Assembly (NCBI RefSeq): GCF_900635455.1
Contig: NZ_LR134116.1
Coordinates: forward strand, 434,001 to 498,000
From: Yersinia intermedia
GTDB lineage: Bacteria > Pseudomonadota > Gammaproteobacteria > Enterobacterales > Enterobacteriaceae
Direction: 5' to 3'
Length of the DNA stretch: 64,000 bases
Shown: in pieces, positions 46,060-55,319 of the stretch
How the letters are laid out: each line of letters starts with the position of its first letter
How positions within the stretch are numbered: position 1 is the first letter of the stretch
Notes under the pieces: generated by a model
What the model saw: the letters and a program-made list of their open reading frames with translations, nothing else
Databases searched by the model: none
What the model was told of the DNA's origin: nothing
Made by a program: the position numbers and the translations under genes

Positions 46060-48792
46060 TCACTGCCAGCCATATCTCCTCACAAACCACCCTTTAACCA
46101 ACTGCGTTGTCACCATATAGCCGGTTAGGATCACTATCAGCCATGGGAAGTAAGAAAGTGGCAGCGCTTGTAATTGCAGGAACCCAGCCAGTGGAGAGAA
46201 GGTTAGCCCGATACCAATAACCACCACCGCCAGTGTCATTAGACACAGCGGCCAAGAGGCACGGCTCTGGATGAAGGGAATTTTACGAGTACGGATCATA
46301 TGCACAATTAAGGTCTGGGACAGCAGTCCTTCAACAAACCAACCGGATTGGAATAATGTCTGCATTTCTGGCGTATTGGCTTTAAATACCCACCACATCA
46401 GGCAAAAAGTCAGTACGTCAAAAATAGAACTTATCGGACCAAAGAACACCATAAATCGCCCCAAATCGCCGGCGTTCCAACGTTGTGGCTTTGCCAATTG
46501 CTCTTCATCAACGTTATCGAATGGAATGGCAATCTGCGAAATATCGTACATCAAATTCTGGATTAACAGATGGAGCGGCAACATAGGCAGGAAGGGCAAA
46601 AATGCGCTGGCAATCAGCACGCTGAAGACGTTACCAAAGTTAGAGCTGGCGGTCATCTTGATGTATTTCAGCATATTGGCAAATGTGCGGCGGCCTTCAA
46701 TTACCCCTTGCTCTAACACCATCAGGCTCTTTTCCAACAAGATGATATCGGCGGCTTCTTTGGCAATATCTACTGCTGAATCTACCGAGATCCCAATATC
46801 AGCAGCACGCAGTGCCGGGGCATCATTGATGCCATCTCCCATAAAACCGACCACATGACCGGCATTACGCAGGTTCTGTACGATGCGCTCTTTGTGCATT
46901 GGTGTCAGCTTGGCGAACACGGTGGTAGTGCGGGTGGCTTCAGTCAGTTGTGTCTCTGTCATCTGTTCGATATCACTGCCACGCAAGACATGCTCGACAG
47001 ATAATCCAACATCTTTACATACCTTACGCGCTACTAACTCGTTGTCACCGGTAAGAATTTTGACGTTAACGCCATTGCGTTTTAGCGCCAGTAGCGCCGG
47101 CGCTGTGCTCTCTTTCGGCGGATCGAGAAAGGCGATATAACCTTCCAGGATCAGGTCATATTCATCGATAACAGCATAGTTTTGCTGATAAGCCGGCATG
47201 ATACGGGTAGCAACTGCCACCACCCGCAGTCCTTGCTGGTTCTGCTCATCGGTAATGCGACGGATGCGTGCCAACAGCGCGTCGGTCAATGGGATAATTT
47301 CACTCCCTTGGCGGACATGGCGGCAAATGGACAGCATCTCTTCCAGCGCGCCTTTGCAGATAAGTTCGTGATAATCCGCTTTATCGCTGACCACTACTGA
47401 CATGCGACGGCGTTCAAAATCGAATGGGATCTCATCAATTTTGCGGTAACCCGCCAACGTGTCGGCCGCCTGAGATTTTGAATCTTTTGACTCAGCCATG
47501 GAAGATAACACCGCGACATCCAGCAGATTTTTCAATCCTGTTTGGTAATAACTGTTGAGCCAGGCGTAGCGCAGCACCCGCTCACAGTTGGCCCCGAACA
47601 CATCGGTGTGGCTTTCCAACACAATTTTATCTTGCGTCAGGGTGCCGGTCTTATCGGTACACAGAATATCCATCGCGCCAAAGTTCTGAATGGCATCTAA
47701 GCGCTTGACGATCACTTTCTGCTTGGAGAGTTTTACCGCCCCTTTTGCCAAGGTCGATGTGACGATCATCGGCAGCATTTCCGGGGTTAAACCCACGGCA
47801 ACAGAGAGCGCAAACAGCGCGGCTTCCCACCAGTCACCTTTGGTAAAACCGTTTATCAACAACACGATAGGTGTCATGACTAGCATAAAGCGAATCAGCA
47901 ACCAACTGACTTTACTGATGCCACTCTGGAAGGCATTAGGTTGCTCATCCTGATGCGTCACACGCTCTGCCAGCAGGCCAAAATAGGTTTGGTTACCAGT
48001 GCCCACCACGATAGCCAGTGCCGAACCGCTAACGACATTGGTGCCCATAAAGCACAGCGTGTCTCGTTCGAGTGGGTTTTGTTCCTCACACTCACGGGAT
48101 TGCGCCACTTTCTCAACCGGCAGTGACTCACCGGTTAAGGCGGCCTGACTGATAAACAGATCTTTGGCCACCAGAATACGTAAATCCGCCGGGATCATAT
48201 CGCCCGCAGACAGTTTGATGATATCGCCAGGCACTAACTGAGAGATGGGTAGCTCGTGGTGCTCACTCTTTCCCGTCTGGGCATCGCTGCGCACTACGGT
48301 TGCGGTATTGCTGACCATGGCTTTCAAGGCATCCGCAGCGCGGTTAGAACGCGCTTCCTGAATAAAATGCATCAGGGTGGAAATCAGCACCATGGCACCA
48401 ATCACCAGTGCGGCGGTGAGGTCTTCGGTGGCGTAGGAAATCAGGGCCAGAATGGTGAGCAGTAAGTTAAACGGGTTGCGATAGCAGTGCCATAGGTGAA
48501 CCCACCAACGGATAGCTTGCTGATTTTCAATTAGGTTGCTGCCACTTTGCAGACGAATGGCTTCTGCTTCTTGTTCTGTTAACCCTTCCGGGTGGCTTTG
48601 GAAACGCAGATAAAGTTGTTGCGGCGTTTCATTCGCGCACTGCAATCGTTGTTCAGTCAGCGCTGCGGGCAAATCTTTCGTTGCACTTCCCTGCGGCAAA
48701 CCATCTAACATGGTTTCCCGACGAATTAGGCGGCGAGGCAGGTTACGGCTCAGTACATTGAGCAACTGCCGGGTGAAATTTTTAAATTGCAT
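46060..48792 (-). CDS. mgtA: magnesium-transporting P-type ATPase MgtA
   Basis: A 910-residue P3B ATPase for Mg2+ uptake. Features in order are the N-terminal cytoplasmic region; membrane pair WWVHLWHCYRNPFNLLLTIL; actuator loop with TGESLP; LTPEMLPMI; phosphorylation motif DKTGTLT; nucleotide domain with KILTGDN; hinge GDGINDAP; and the C-terminal helices SSIFDVLTFCLMWWVF. It is very similar to E. coli MgtA (898) throughout and belongs to the mgtA rather than the mgtB group. The gene is divergent from treR and has a long leader with regulatory structure. Confidence 0.95.
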   Translation of the reverse strand: MQFKNFTRQLLNVLSRNLPRRLIRRETMLDGLPQGSATKDLPAALTEQRLQCANETPQQLYLRFQSHPEGLTEQEAEAIRLQSGSNLIENQQAIRWWVHLWHCYRNPFNLLLTILALISYATEDLTAALVIGAMVLISTLMHFIQEARSNRAADALKAMVSNTATVVRSDAQTGKSEHHELPISQLVPGDIIKLSAGDMIPADLRILVAKDLFISQAALTGESLPVEKVAQSRECEEQNPLERDTLCFMGTNVVSGSALAIVVGTGNQTYFGLLAERVTHQDEQPNAFQSGISKVSWLLIRFMLVMTPIVLLINGFTKGDWWEAALFALSVAVGLTPEMLPMIVTSTLAKGAVKLSKQKVIVKRLDAIQNFGAMDILCTDKTGTLTQDKIVLESHTDVFGANCERVLRYAWLNSYYQTGLKNLLDVAVLSSMAESKDSKSQAADTLAGYRKIDEIPFDFERRRMSVVVSDKADYHELICKGALEEMLSICRHVRQGSEIIPLTDALLARIRRITDEQNQQGLRVVAVATRIMPAYQQNYAVIDEYDLILEGYIAFLDPPKESTAPALLALKRNGVNVKILTGDNELVARKVCKDVGLSVEHVLRGSDIEQMTETQLTEATRTTTVFAKLTPMHKERIVQNLRNAGHVVGFMGDGINDAPALRAADIGISVDSAVDIAKEAADIILLEKSLMVLEQGVIEGRRTFANMLKYIKMTASSNFGNVFSVLIASAFLPFLPMLPLHLLIQNLMYDISQIAIPFDNVDEEQLAKPQRWNAGDLGRFMVFFGPISSIFDVLTFCLMWWVFKANTPEMQTLFQSGWFVEGLLSQTLIVHMIRTRKIPFIQSRASWPLCLMTLAVVVIGIGLTFSPLAGFLQLQALPLSYFPWLIVILTGYMVTTQLVKGWFVRRYGWQ

Positions 48793-48910
48793 GGTTCAGG
48801 CCTTACTGTCATGTCATGAACGTTCTTCATGTTGCGCCCACGGCAAACCTGCCGTAGAGATGGCAAAAAACGTAATCAGCAGAAACCAACGCGGGGAAGA
48901 TGCGCAGTAA

Positions 48911-48941
48911 CTGCCTACCAGATCTGTTTCTGGTAAGGCAG
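48911..48941 (-). promoter_or_regulatory. strong hairpin in the mgtA leader
   Basis: CTGCCTACCAG and CTGGTAAGGCAG form an 11-bp stem with one mismatch about 120 nt upstream of mgtA. It lies between the candidate leader peptide and the gene, the place of the Mg2+-responsive stems of the E. coli and Salmonella mgtA leader. A second small stem (CGGCA/TGCCG) is at 48841-48854. Confidence 0.5.
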
Positions 48942-48963
48942 CCACGCTAAACGGGGAACTACC

Positions 48964-49008
48964 TTACCGAATACACCAAAGGGTGCGGCTCGAGGGAACA
49001 GGGTCCAC
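48964..49008 (-). CDS. candidate mgtL-like leader peptide
   Basis: A 14-codon frame starting GTG at 49008, preceded by GGAGG 11 bases upstream, reading MDPVPSSRTLWCIR. Salmonella mgtL begins MEPDPTPLP and its proline codons couple translation to mgtA attenuation. The shared acidic-proline start, the position in the leader and the hairpin after it support the call. The alternative is an in-frame ATG at 49068 that gives a longer peptide ending at the same stop. It is too short to be certain. Confidence 0.45.
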   Translation of the reverse strand: MDPVPSSRTLWCIR

Positions 49009-49316
49009 TGGGTAATTAACCTCCGGTAAATTAAAAGACAAGGTAGGCGCTACGCGACATCTACCCATACACTTCGTTCTTGGTGCTCTATCTCACAACA
49101 AACTTAGCAACTAAACAGGCATTAAACCGCATCACTGTGCTTGCCACGCCAAAAACTACCCTGACGGTAAGATATACCGTTAGGGCAGTAATATGCTGCG
49201 AGCCATTGGGATATCATGCGCTGAGTCTGATTCTGCGCATACTAGACTTCCCGCAACTTCGATAATATAAATAATCAGTTTATTATATGTTTCCAAACCT
49301 AAACATTAGGTAAACC
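49009..49316. other. divergent promoter region of mgtA and treR
   Basis: About 310 bp containing the start of the mgtA leader and the promoters of both genes. The right half is AT-rich and runs into the treR start. I see no complete PhoP box or second treR operator that I would defend, and no gene. Confidence 0.4.
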
Positions 49317-50264
49317 ATGCAAAACCGTTTGACCATAAAGGACATTGCCCGCATGAGTGGAGTTGGAAAATCCACGGTTTCACGGGTATTAAATAACGAA
49401 GGCAGTGTCAGTCCACAAACTCGTGAACGAGTTGAAGCTGTCATCCGTCAGCAGAGCTTTACCCCATCAAAATCGGCCCGGGCCATGCGGGGGCAGAGTG
49501 ATAAAGTTGTGGGTATTATTGTTTCGCGCCTGGATTCGCCATCCGAAAATCAGGCCGTGCGCACGATGCTGCCACTGTTCTATCAGCAAGGTTATGACCC
49601 TATTCTGATGGAGAGCCAGTTTGATCCTGAATTGGTCAGTGAACATTTACATGTGCTGCAACAGCGCCATGTGGATGGCGTCATTTTGTTTGGTTTCACT
49701 GGGTTAACCGCAGAAATGCTCTCGCCGTGGCAGGAAAAAATGGTCGTACTGGCGCGCGAGTATGCGGGCTTTTCTTCCGTATGCTACGACGACGACGGGG
49801 CTGTGCGCCTGTTGATGGATAAGTTACGTCACGCCGGGCATCGGCATATTAGTTATATTGGCGTGCAACCGTCGGATGCCACTACCGGTATGCGCCGTCA
49901 TCAATCTTATCTTGATTACAGCCAACAACACGGCCTGCTACCGACGGTTGCACTGGGTGAACTGAGTTATCAGAGTGGCTTCCAGCTTGCACCTCAGGTG
50001 ATAAAACCCGATACCTCGGCGTTGGTGTGTGCCTCTGACACTATCGCTATGGGGGTGAGTAAATATTTGCAGCAGCAGAGCCTGCAACACATTCAGGTAT
50101 GCGGCATTGGTAATACACCGCTGTTGCACTTTTTGTTCCCAAATACCCTGTCAGTCGAGTTGGGTTATGGCACCGCAGGGGTGAAAGCCGCGCAACAATT
50201 ACTTGATCAACTTAATCATAGTCAATCAATTCAACAAATTATCATTCCAGGCCAATTGGCCTGA
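49317..50264 (+). CDS. treR: trehalose operon repressor TreR
   Basis: A 315-residue LacI-family repressor. The N-terminal HTH MQNRLTIKDIARMSGVGKST plus hinge helix (TPSKSARAMRG) is followed by a periplasmic-binding-protein-like core. TreR senses trehalose-6-phosphate and releases treBC; the sequence matches E. coli TreR in length and layout. It is upstream of treB in the same direction and has the E. coli neighbour mgtA on the other side. Confidence 0.95.
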   Translation: MQNRLTIKDIARMSGVGKSTVSRVLNNEGSVSPQTRERVEAVIRQQSFTPSKSARAMRGQSDKVVGIIVSRLDSPSENQAVRTMLPLFYQQGYDPILMESQFDPELVSEHLHVLQQRHVDGVILFGFTGLTAEMLSPWQEKMVVLAREYAGFSSVCYDDDGAVRLLMDKLRHAGHRHISYIGVQPSDATTGMRRHQSYLDYSQQHGLLPTVALGELSYQSGFQLAPQVIKPDTSALVCASDTIAMGVSKYLQQQSLQHIQVCGIGNTPLLHFLFPNTLSVELGYGTAGVKAAQQLLDQLNHSQSIQQIIIPGQLA

Positions 50265-50394
50265 CTCTTCTTTTCTCGACGTGATGCTATCTGAAATCCC
50301 ATCCAGAGTGGTGGGAGAGCATGATGGGCGAACCTGTTGTTTACGGCTAAAAACGTCACAAAAAGTTGTCAAATTGTGATCTTCAACGCAAGTT

Positions 50395-50406
50395 GGGAGC
50401 GTTCCC
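50395..50406 (+). promoter_or_regulatory. TreR operator upstream of treB
   Basis: The near-palindrome GGGAGCGTTCCC matches the GGGAACGTTCCC type operator of TreR. A CRP half-site-like TTGTGATC lies about 20 bp upstream, in keeping with catabolite control of treBC. The operator is about 155 bp before the treB ATG. Confidence 0.6.
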
Positions 50407-50559
50407 ATTTCATAAAAATCAATACATAGCTAATCTTTAATGGGTTGTATATTTAACAGGCTATCGGTGTGTTTTTTCTTTAAGACTGACCCTAACTGCT
50501 TTTATTAAGAAAAACGAATAAGCCGCACGCTATCCCACCTTTATGAAAGGTACGTTGAA

Positions 50560-51975
50560 ATGAGCAAAGTAAAACAACAAGATATCGATCAATTGATCGT
50601 ACTGGTGGGAGGCAGAGATAATATTGCCACCGTCAGCCACTGTATTACCCGGCTACGTTTTGTGTTGAATGACCCCTCTAAAGCCTCACCTAAAGAAATT
50701 GAAAATCTGTCGATGGTTAAAGGCTGTTTTACTAATGCCGGGCAATTTCAAGTGGTTATCGGGCCTGAGGTTGACGATTATTATCAAGCGCTGATTGCTA
50801 AAATTGGCCTGAATGAAGTGGATAAAGAGCAAACCAAACTGGCTGCACGGCAGAACATGACTTGGTTTGAGCGTGGTATTTCTCACTTTGCCGAGATTTT
50901 CTTCCCGTTGTTGCCAGCGTTAATTAGTGGAGGCTTGATCCTCGGCTTCCGTAATGTGATTGGCGATATTCCGATGTCTGATGGCAAAACGCTGGCGCAG
51001 ATGTACCCAGCCTGGAAAACCATTTACGACTTTCTTTGGCTGCTGGGCGAAGCCATCTTCTTCTACCTGCCGGTGGCTATCTGCTGGTCGACAGTGAAGA
51101 AAATGGGAGGGACCCCAGTATTGGGGATTGTGTTGGGTATCACCTTGGTATCACCACAACTGATGAATTCCTACCTTCTGGGGCAACAGATCCCCGAAGT
51201 TTGGAACTTTGGCTGGTTTACCATTGAGAAAGTAGGTTATCAGGCACAGGTCATTCCATCGATTTTGGCGGGGCTGGCGCTGGGGTGGATTGAAACTAAT
51301 CTGAAGAAAATCATTCCAGCCTATCTTTATCTGGTTGTGGTGCCGGTAGTTTCTTTGTTGCTGGCGGTATTCCTCGCCCATACGCTTATCGGGCCATTTG
51401 GTCGCATGATTGGCGATGGTGTGGCCTGGGGAGTGAAAGCGGTCATGACAGGCAGCTTCGCGCCGGTTGGTGCCGCACTATTTGGCTTCTTGTATGCACC
51501 GCTGGTCATTACCGGTGTGCATCAGACCACGTTAGCCATTGATATGCAGATGATTCAGAGCATGGGCGGTACACCGGTATGGCCGCTGATTGCGTTGTCT
51601 AACATCGCACAGGCATCTGCGGTACTGGGCATTATTATCATTAGCCGCAAGATCAATGAGCGCGAAATATCGGTACCTGCGGCAATTTCAGCCTATCTTG
51701 GCGTCACAGAACCGGCCATGTACGGTATCAACCTCAAATATCGCTTCCCGATGCTGTGCGCCATGATTGGTTCTGCGCTAGCGGGCCTCATTTGTGGGCT
51801 GACTGGGGTGATGGCGAACGGTATTGGTGTCGGTGGCCTGCCTGGTATTTTATCCATCAAACCACAGTTCTGGGCGATCTATGCTTTGGCAATGTTAGTG
51901 GCGATCGTGGTGCCTTTGGTGCTGACTATACTGGTTTATAAACGTAAAGAGAGTCGTGGCGAATTACCGGTCTAA
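50560..51975 (+). CDS. treB: PTS trehalose-specific EIIBC component
   Basis: A 471-residue transporter. The EIIB domain (1-90) has the phosphocysteine in VSHCITRLRFVL, and the EIIC domain (about 105-460) has around ten membrane helices, with GISHFAEIFFPLLPALISGG and GVTEPAMYGINLKYRFPMLC typical of glucose-family EIIC. It imports trehalose as trehalose-6-phosphate; the phosphoryl donor is EIIA-Glc encoded elsewhere. It precedes treC by 83 bp. Confidence 0.95.
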   Translation: MSKVKQQDIDQLIVLVGGRDNIATVSHCITRLRFVLNDPSKASPKEIENLSMVKGCFTNAGQFQVVIGPEVDDYYQALIAKIGLNEVDKEQTKLAARQNMTWFERGISHFAEIFFPLLPALISGGLILGFRNVIGDIPMSDGKTLAQMYPAWKTIYDFLWLLGEAIFFYLPVAICWSTVKKMGGTPVLGIVLGITLVSPQLMNSYLLGQQIPEVWNFGWFTIEKVGYQAQVIPSILAGLALGWIETNLKKIIPAYLYLVVVPVVSLLLAVFLAHTLIGPFGRMIGDGVAWGVKAVMTGSFAPVGAALFGFLYAPLVITGVHQTTLAIDMQMIQSMGGTPVWPLIALSNIAQASAVLGIIIISRKINEREISVPAAISAYLGVTEPAMYGINLKYRFPMLCAMIGSALAGLICGLTGVMANGIGVGGLPGILSIKPQFWAIYALAMLVAIVVPLVLTILVYKRKESRGELPV

Positions 51976-52058
51976 ATCGTATTCCTCCGCCAAAGGTTAT
52001 CCTGTGGCGGAGCTGTTTCTTTAATTTTCTCTGTTTTTACTACGAATAAGAGTCTGCT

Positions 52059-53720
52059 ATGAATAATCCTATCCCTTGGTGGCAAAACGGCGTCATTTAT
52101 CAGATTTACCCGAAGAGTTTTCAGGATAGCACCGGTAATGGCTATGGTGACCTGGCTGGCGTGACGCAACGGTTGGATTATCTGCACAAACTCGGCGTTG
52201 ATGCCCTCTGGCTGACACCGGTTTATGTCTCGCCACAAGTGGATAACGGCTATGACGTTGCCGACTACTGCGCCATTGACCCTGCTTACGGCAGCCTGGA
52301 TGATTTCAAAACCTTGGTTGCGGCAGCTCATCAGTGGGGTATGCGTATCGTGATGGATATGGTGTTCAATCACACCTCCACCGAACATGCCTGGTTTAAA
52401 GCATCAGCGGAGCGCAACAGCCCGTACCGCCAGTTCTATATTTGGCGTGATGGTGAGGGTGATAATTTACCGAATAATTGGCGCTCGAAATTTGGCGGTA
52501 ATGCCTGGCAATGGCACGCTGAAAGCGGCCAATATTATCTGCATCTGTTCGCTACCGAGCAGGCGGATCTTAATTGGGAGCACCAGCCGGTACGTGATGA
52601 ACTGAAGAAAGTGTGCGAGTTTTGGGCTGATATTGGTGTGGATGGTTTGCGCCTGGATGTAATTAATCTGGTATCCAAACAGCAAGACTTCCCGGATGAT
52701 TTTACGGGTGATGGCCGCCGTTTTTATACCGATGGCCCCCGTATCCACGAATTTTTACAGGAAATGAGCCGTGATGTGTTTCAGCCGCGCGGCCTGATGA
52801 CGGTTGGTGAGATGTCGTCCACCCGCCTTGAGCATTGTCAGCGTTATGCCGCATTGGGTGGGGATGAGCTGTCGATGACCTTTAATTTCCATCATCTAAA
52901 AGTGGATTATCTCAATGGGGCCAAATGGTCACTAATGTCGCCGGATCGGGTGGAACTCAAACAGATATTTAATCAGTGGCAGCAGGGGATGCATAACCGT
53001 GCGTGGAATGCGTTGTTCTGGTGTAACCACGACCAGCCGCGCATTGTATCGCGCTTTGGTGACGAAGGTGCACTGCGCGTGCCAGCGGCCAAGATGCTGG
53101 CAATGGTACTGCATGGTATGCAAGGTACGCCATATATCTACCAAGGCGAAGAGATTGGCATGACCAATCCTAATTTTACTTCGATTGATCAATACCGTGA
53201 TGTCGAAAGCCTGAATATGTTTGCTGAGCTGAGTGCGCAAGGTCGCGATCCTGACGAGTTATTAGCGATTCTGGCGGCTAAATCCCGTGATAATAGCCGT
53301 ACCCCGATGCAATGGGATCGCAGCCGTAATGCCGGTTTCAGTCAGGGAACGCCATGGATCGAACCCTGCAGTAACTATGCTGAAATTAATGTTGATAGCG
53401 CGCTGGCTGATGCTGATTCGGTGTTTTATGCCTATCAATATCTGATAGCCCTGCGTAAACAACATGATGTGTTCACTTTTGGTGACTATCGTGATCTCTG
53501 CCCGCAGCATCCAGAGTTGTGGTGTTACTTACGCCACTGGCAGGGTAAGCAGTTGTTGGTAGTGGCTAACCTGAGCGGTGAACCGCAACAGTGGCAGCCA
53601 GAGGAGATTGCGCTGGACGGTAACTGGCAATTGTTGATGAGCAGCTACGGCGAAAGTGCTTTCCAGCCGCAGGAGATGGTATTGCGAGCATATGAGGGGA
53701 TTTATTGGGTGAGGGATTGA
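52059..53720 (+). CDS. treC: trehalose-6-phosphate hydrolase
   Basis: A 553-residue GH13 alpha-glucosidase that splits trehalose-6-phosphate into glucose and glucose-6-phosphate in the cytoplasm. The conserved regions are present: MDMVFNHTSTEH, GVDGLRLDVINLV with the nucleophile aspartate, MTVGEMSSTR with the acid/base glutamate, and FWCNHDQPRIVSRFG. Length and sequence match E. coli TreC. It is the last gene of the tre operon; I see no convincing terminator after it. Confidence 0.96.
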   Translation: MNNPIPWWQNGVIYQIYPKSFQDSTGNGYGDLAGVTQRLDYLHKLGVDALWLTPVYVSPQVDNGYDVADYCAIDPAYGSLDDFKTLVAAAHQWGMRIVMDMVFNHTSTEHAWFKASAERNSPYRQFYIWRDGEGDNLPNNWRSKFGGNAWQWHAESGQYYLHLFATEQADLNWEHQPVRDELKKVCEFWADIGVDGLRLDVINLVSKQQDFPDDFTGDGRRFYTDGPRIHEFLQEMSRDVFQPRGLMTVGEMSSTRLEHCQRYAALGGDELSMTFNFHHLKVDYLNGAKWSLMSPDRVELKQIFNQWQQGMHNRAWNALFWCNHDQPRIVSRFGDEGALRVPAAKMLAMVLHGMQGTPYIYQGEEIGMTNPNFTSIDQYRDVESLNMFAELSAQGRDPDELLAILAAKSRDNSRTPMQWDRSRNAGFSQGTPWIEPCSNYAEINVDSALADADSVFYAYQYLIALRKQHDVFTFGDYRDLCPQHPELWCYLRHWQGKQLLVVANLSGEPQQWQPEEIALDGNWQLLMSSYGESAFQPQEMVLRAYEGIYWVRD

Positions 53721-54223
53721 TTTAGTTCAGATCAGTGGCTTCTCTCTTTGCTCGGCAGCTCAAATGTGTTTTTAACTTCAAAGGCCAATTCAAAACAAAA
53801 GGCTATGGTTTTGATTCTGACTCTCTTTATGACGTTGAGCGCAATCAGGAATATTGCCGATGAGGATGGAGGCCGCAATGGTTAGGTGAACACTGAACGC
53901 ATATCAACCGAAACCGGAGCCTAAAAGTTACCTTGTGGATAAATATGAAACAACCGCAGTCCTTCACGCTTACGCGCGATTGTTAGCTGATCGGCCGGTT
54001 GTAACCATTGCCTGTAGGCGTCGTAATGGCCTCGGTGTTGCCCCTCAGCCAGTAACATTTCATCGAAAAATCGCGATACGGAAAGGTCGATGTTCAGCAT
54101 TATTAGGTGCAATTAGTGAGTGGGATGCATTATTGCTGAGCAGAAAGTTGCCATATCATGATCATGATGATCTGCGAGAGCGCATTGGGAAAGGCCGACA
54201 GACAATATTAGCGGGATAAGCAT
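53721..54223. other. intergenic region downstream of treC
   Basis: About 500 bp between treC and the ridA terminator. It has no member of the repeat family. The only codable stretch with a hint of ancestry is a 59-codon minus-strand frame at 53921-54100, described separately. A plus-strand frame at 53935-54219 shows no recognisable similarity. Confidence 0.45.
53921..54100 (-). pseudogene. possible remnant of a circularly permuted ATP-grasp (COG2308-like) gene
   Basis: From ATG 54100 a 59-codon frame reads MLNIDLSVSRFFDEMLLAEG, then QHRGHYDAYRQWL and REGLRLFHIYPQGNF before a stop. FFDEM..G..R.HY......L at the N-terminus and LFH some 30 residues later look like the start of COG2308 proteins, which go on for over 400 residues. 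Nothing similar follows in any frame after the stop. I read it as a decayed end or a chance resemblance. There is no good ribosome-binding site. Confidence 0.25.
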
Positions 54224-54250
54224 AAAAAAACGGCTGGTAATAACCAGCCG
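54224..54250 (-). terminator. terminator of ridA
   Basis: On the minus strand CGGCTGGTTATTACCAGCCG is followed by TTTTTTT, about 20 bp after the ridA stop. Confidence 0.9.
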
Positions 54251-54270
54251 TAGACGCAATAACATCAGAA

Positions 54271-54657
54271 TTAACGACGTACCGCGATAGCTTCGATTTC
54301 GATTTTCACATCTTTTGGCAGACGCGCAACTTCAACACATGAACGTGCTGGGAATGGCGCATGGTGTTCAGTAAAGAAAGCTTCGTAAGTGGCATTAACT
54401 GTACTGAAGTCATTCAGATCTTTCACGAATACCGTCGTTTTCACGATGTCAGCAACTTTCAAACCTGCCGCTTCAACGATAGCTTTTACATTCTCCAGTG
54501 ACTGACGCGCCTGCGCGGATACATCATCGGCGACCAAACCTGTTTTTGGATCAACAGGGATCTGGCCTGAAGTGAGGATCATACTGCCCAGATCGACACC
54601 TTGAACATAAGGGCCGATGGCGGCAGGGGCGAGTTCAGTGCTGATAATGCGTGACAT
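54271..54657 (-). CDS. ridA: 2-iminobutanoate/2-iminopropanoate deaminase RidA
   Basis: A 128-residue trimeric YjgF/RidA protein, MSRIISTELAPAAIGPYVQG, that hydrolyses reactive enamine/imine products of PLP enzymes such as threonine dehydratase. The conserved arginine is in FPARSCVEVARLPKDVKIEI, and the GPY and SGQIPVDPKTG segments are intact. Length equals E. coli RidA. It follows pyrI on the same strand, as in E. coli. Confidence 0.97.
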   Translation of the reverse strand: MSRIISTELAPAAIGPYVQGVDLGSMILTSGQIPVDPKTGLVADDVSAQARQSLENVKAIVEAAGLKVADIVKTTVFVKDLNDFSTVNATYEAFFTEHHAPFPARSCVEVARLPKDVKIEIEAIAVRR

Positions 54658-54842
54658 GTTGACTCCTGGTTACGTAAGGAAAGAAATATTTTAATTATCG
54701 CGACCATTATAAAGATGGGGTGGATTACAGCAACCCACGTGAATCAAGTTTGCGATGTCGCGTTGCAGCGAATATTGCCACTTTTGTAAATATTTTGGGG
54801 CGGCAATATTCGTCTGAACAGGGTGTTAACCCGCTTGAGTAA

Positions 54843-55307
54843 TCAATCTGCCTGTAAAACCACCCGATGATCGAACTCTTTCTCGCAATATTTACATTTA
54901 AGGTAGATTTCGCCTTTTAGGGCTTTCACTTTAAAGCTGGAGTCGACCGGCTCGTTGTGGCTGATGCAGTTACTGTTTGGGCAAGTAAGGACGCCATCTA
55001 TCTGCTCTGGCAGACTTAGGGTCAGTTTCTTCACCACTTCGTAGTTATCGATGCGGTTAACAGTAGCATCCGGTGCATACATCGCCAGTTGGTTGGCCTG
55101 TTGCTCTGTTAGGAAGGTATTTTCTATTTTAATCAAATCCTTACGACCTGATCGTTTAGACGGTAGATTCAATCCAATAGTAATACGTTGATCAGTGGCG
55201 GTCAGTTTGAACAGCGACAACAATTTAAAGCCGATTTGTGCCGGAATATGGTCAATCACAGTGCCACATTTAATCGCTTCAACCTGTAGTTTATAATCCT
55301 GAGTCAT
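54843..55307 (-). CDS. pyrI: aspartate carbamoyltransferase regulatory subunit
   Basis: A 154-residue subunit that binds ATP and CTP and mediates allosteric control of PyrB. The start [20 protein letters not shown] at 55307 is chosen; the TTG two codons before is not conserved. The nucleotide domain holds [13 protein letters not shown], and the zinc site is C-x4-C..C-x2-C in [10 protein letters not shown] and [10 protein letters not shown]. It is co-transcribed with pyrB, whose stop is 12 bp upstream. Confidence 0.97.
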   Translation of the reverse strand: MTQDYKLQVEAIKCGTVIDHIPAQIGFKLLSLFKLTATDQRITIGLNLPSKRSGRKDLIKIENTFLTEQQANQLAMYAPDATVNRIDNYEVVKKLTLSLPEQIDGVLTCPNSNCISHNEPVDSSFKVKALKGEIYLKCKYCEKEFDHRVVLQAD

Positions 55308-55319
55308 GTTCAATCCCCC

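Noticed and set aside
46271..46858. 195-codon plus-strand frame opposite mgtA
   Set aside because: Antisense shadow of the conserved C-terminal membrane region of MgtA; composition and lack of a ribosome-binding site argue against it.
53935..54219. 94-codon plus-strand frame between treC and ridA
   Set aside because: No similarity to a known family and no clear ribosome-binding site; it overlaps the minus-strand fragment that has at least weak resemblance to a protein family.
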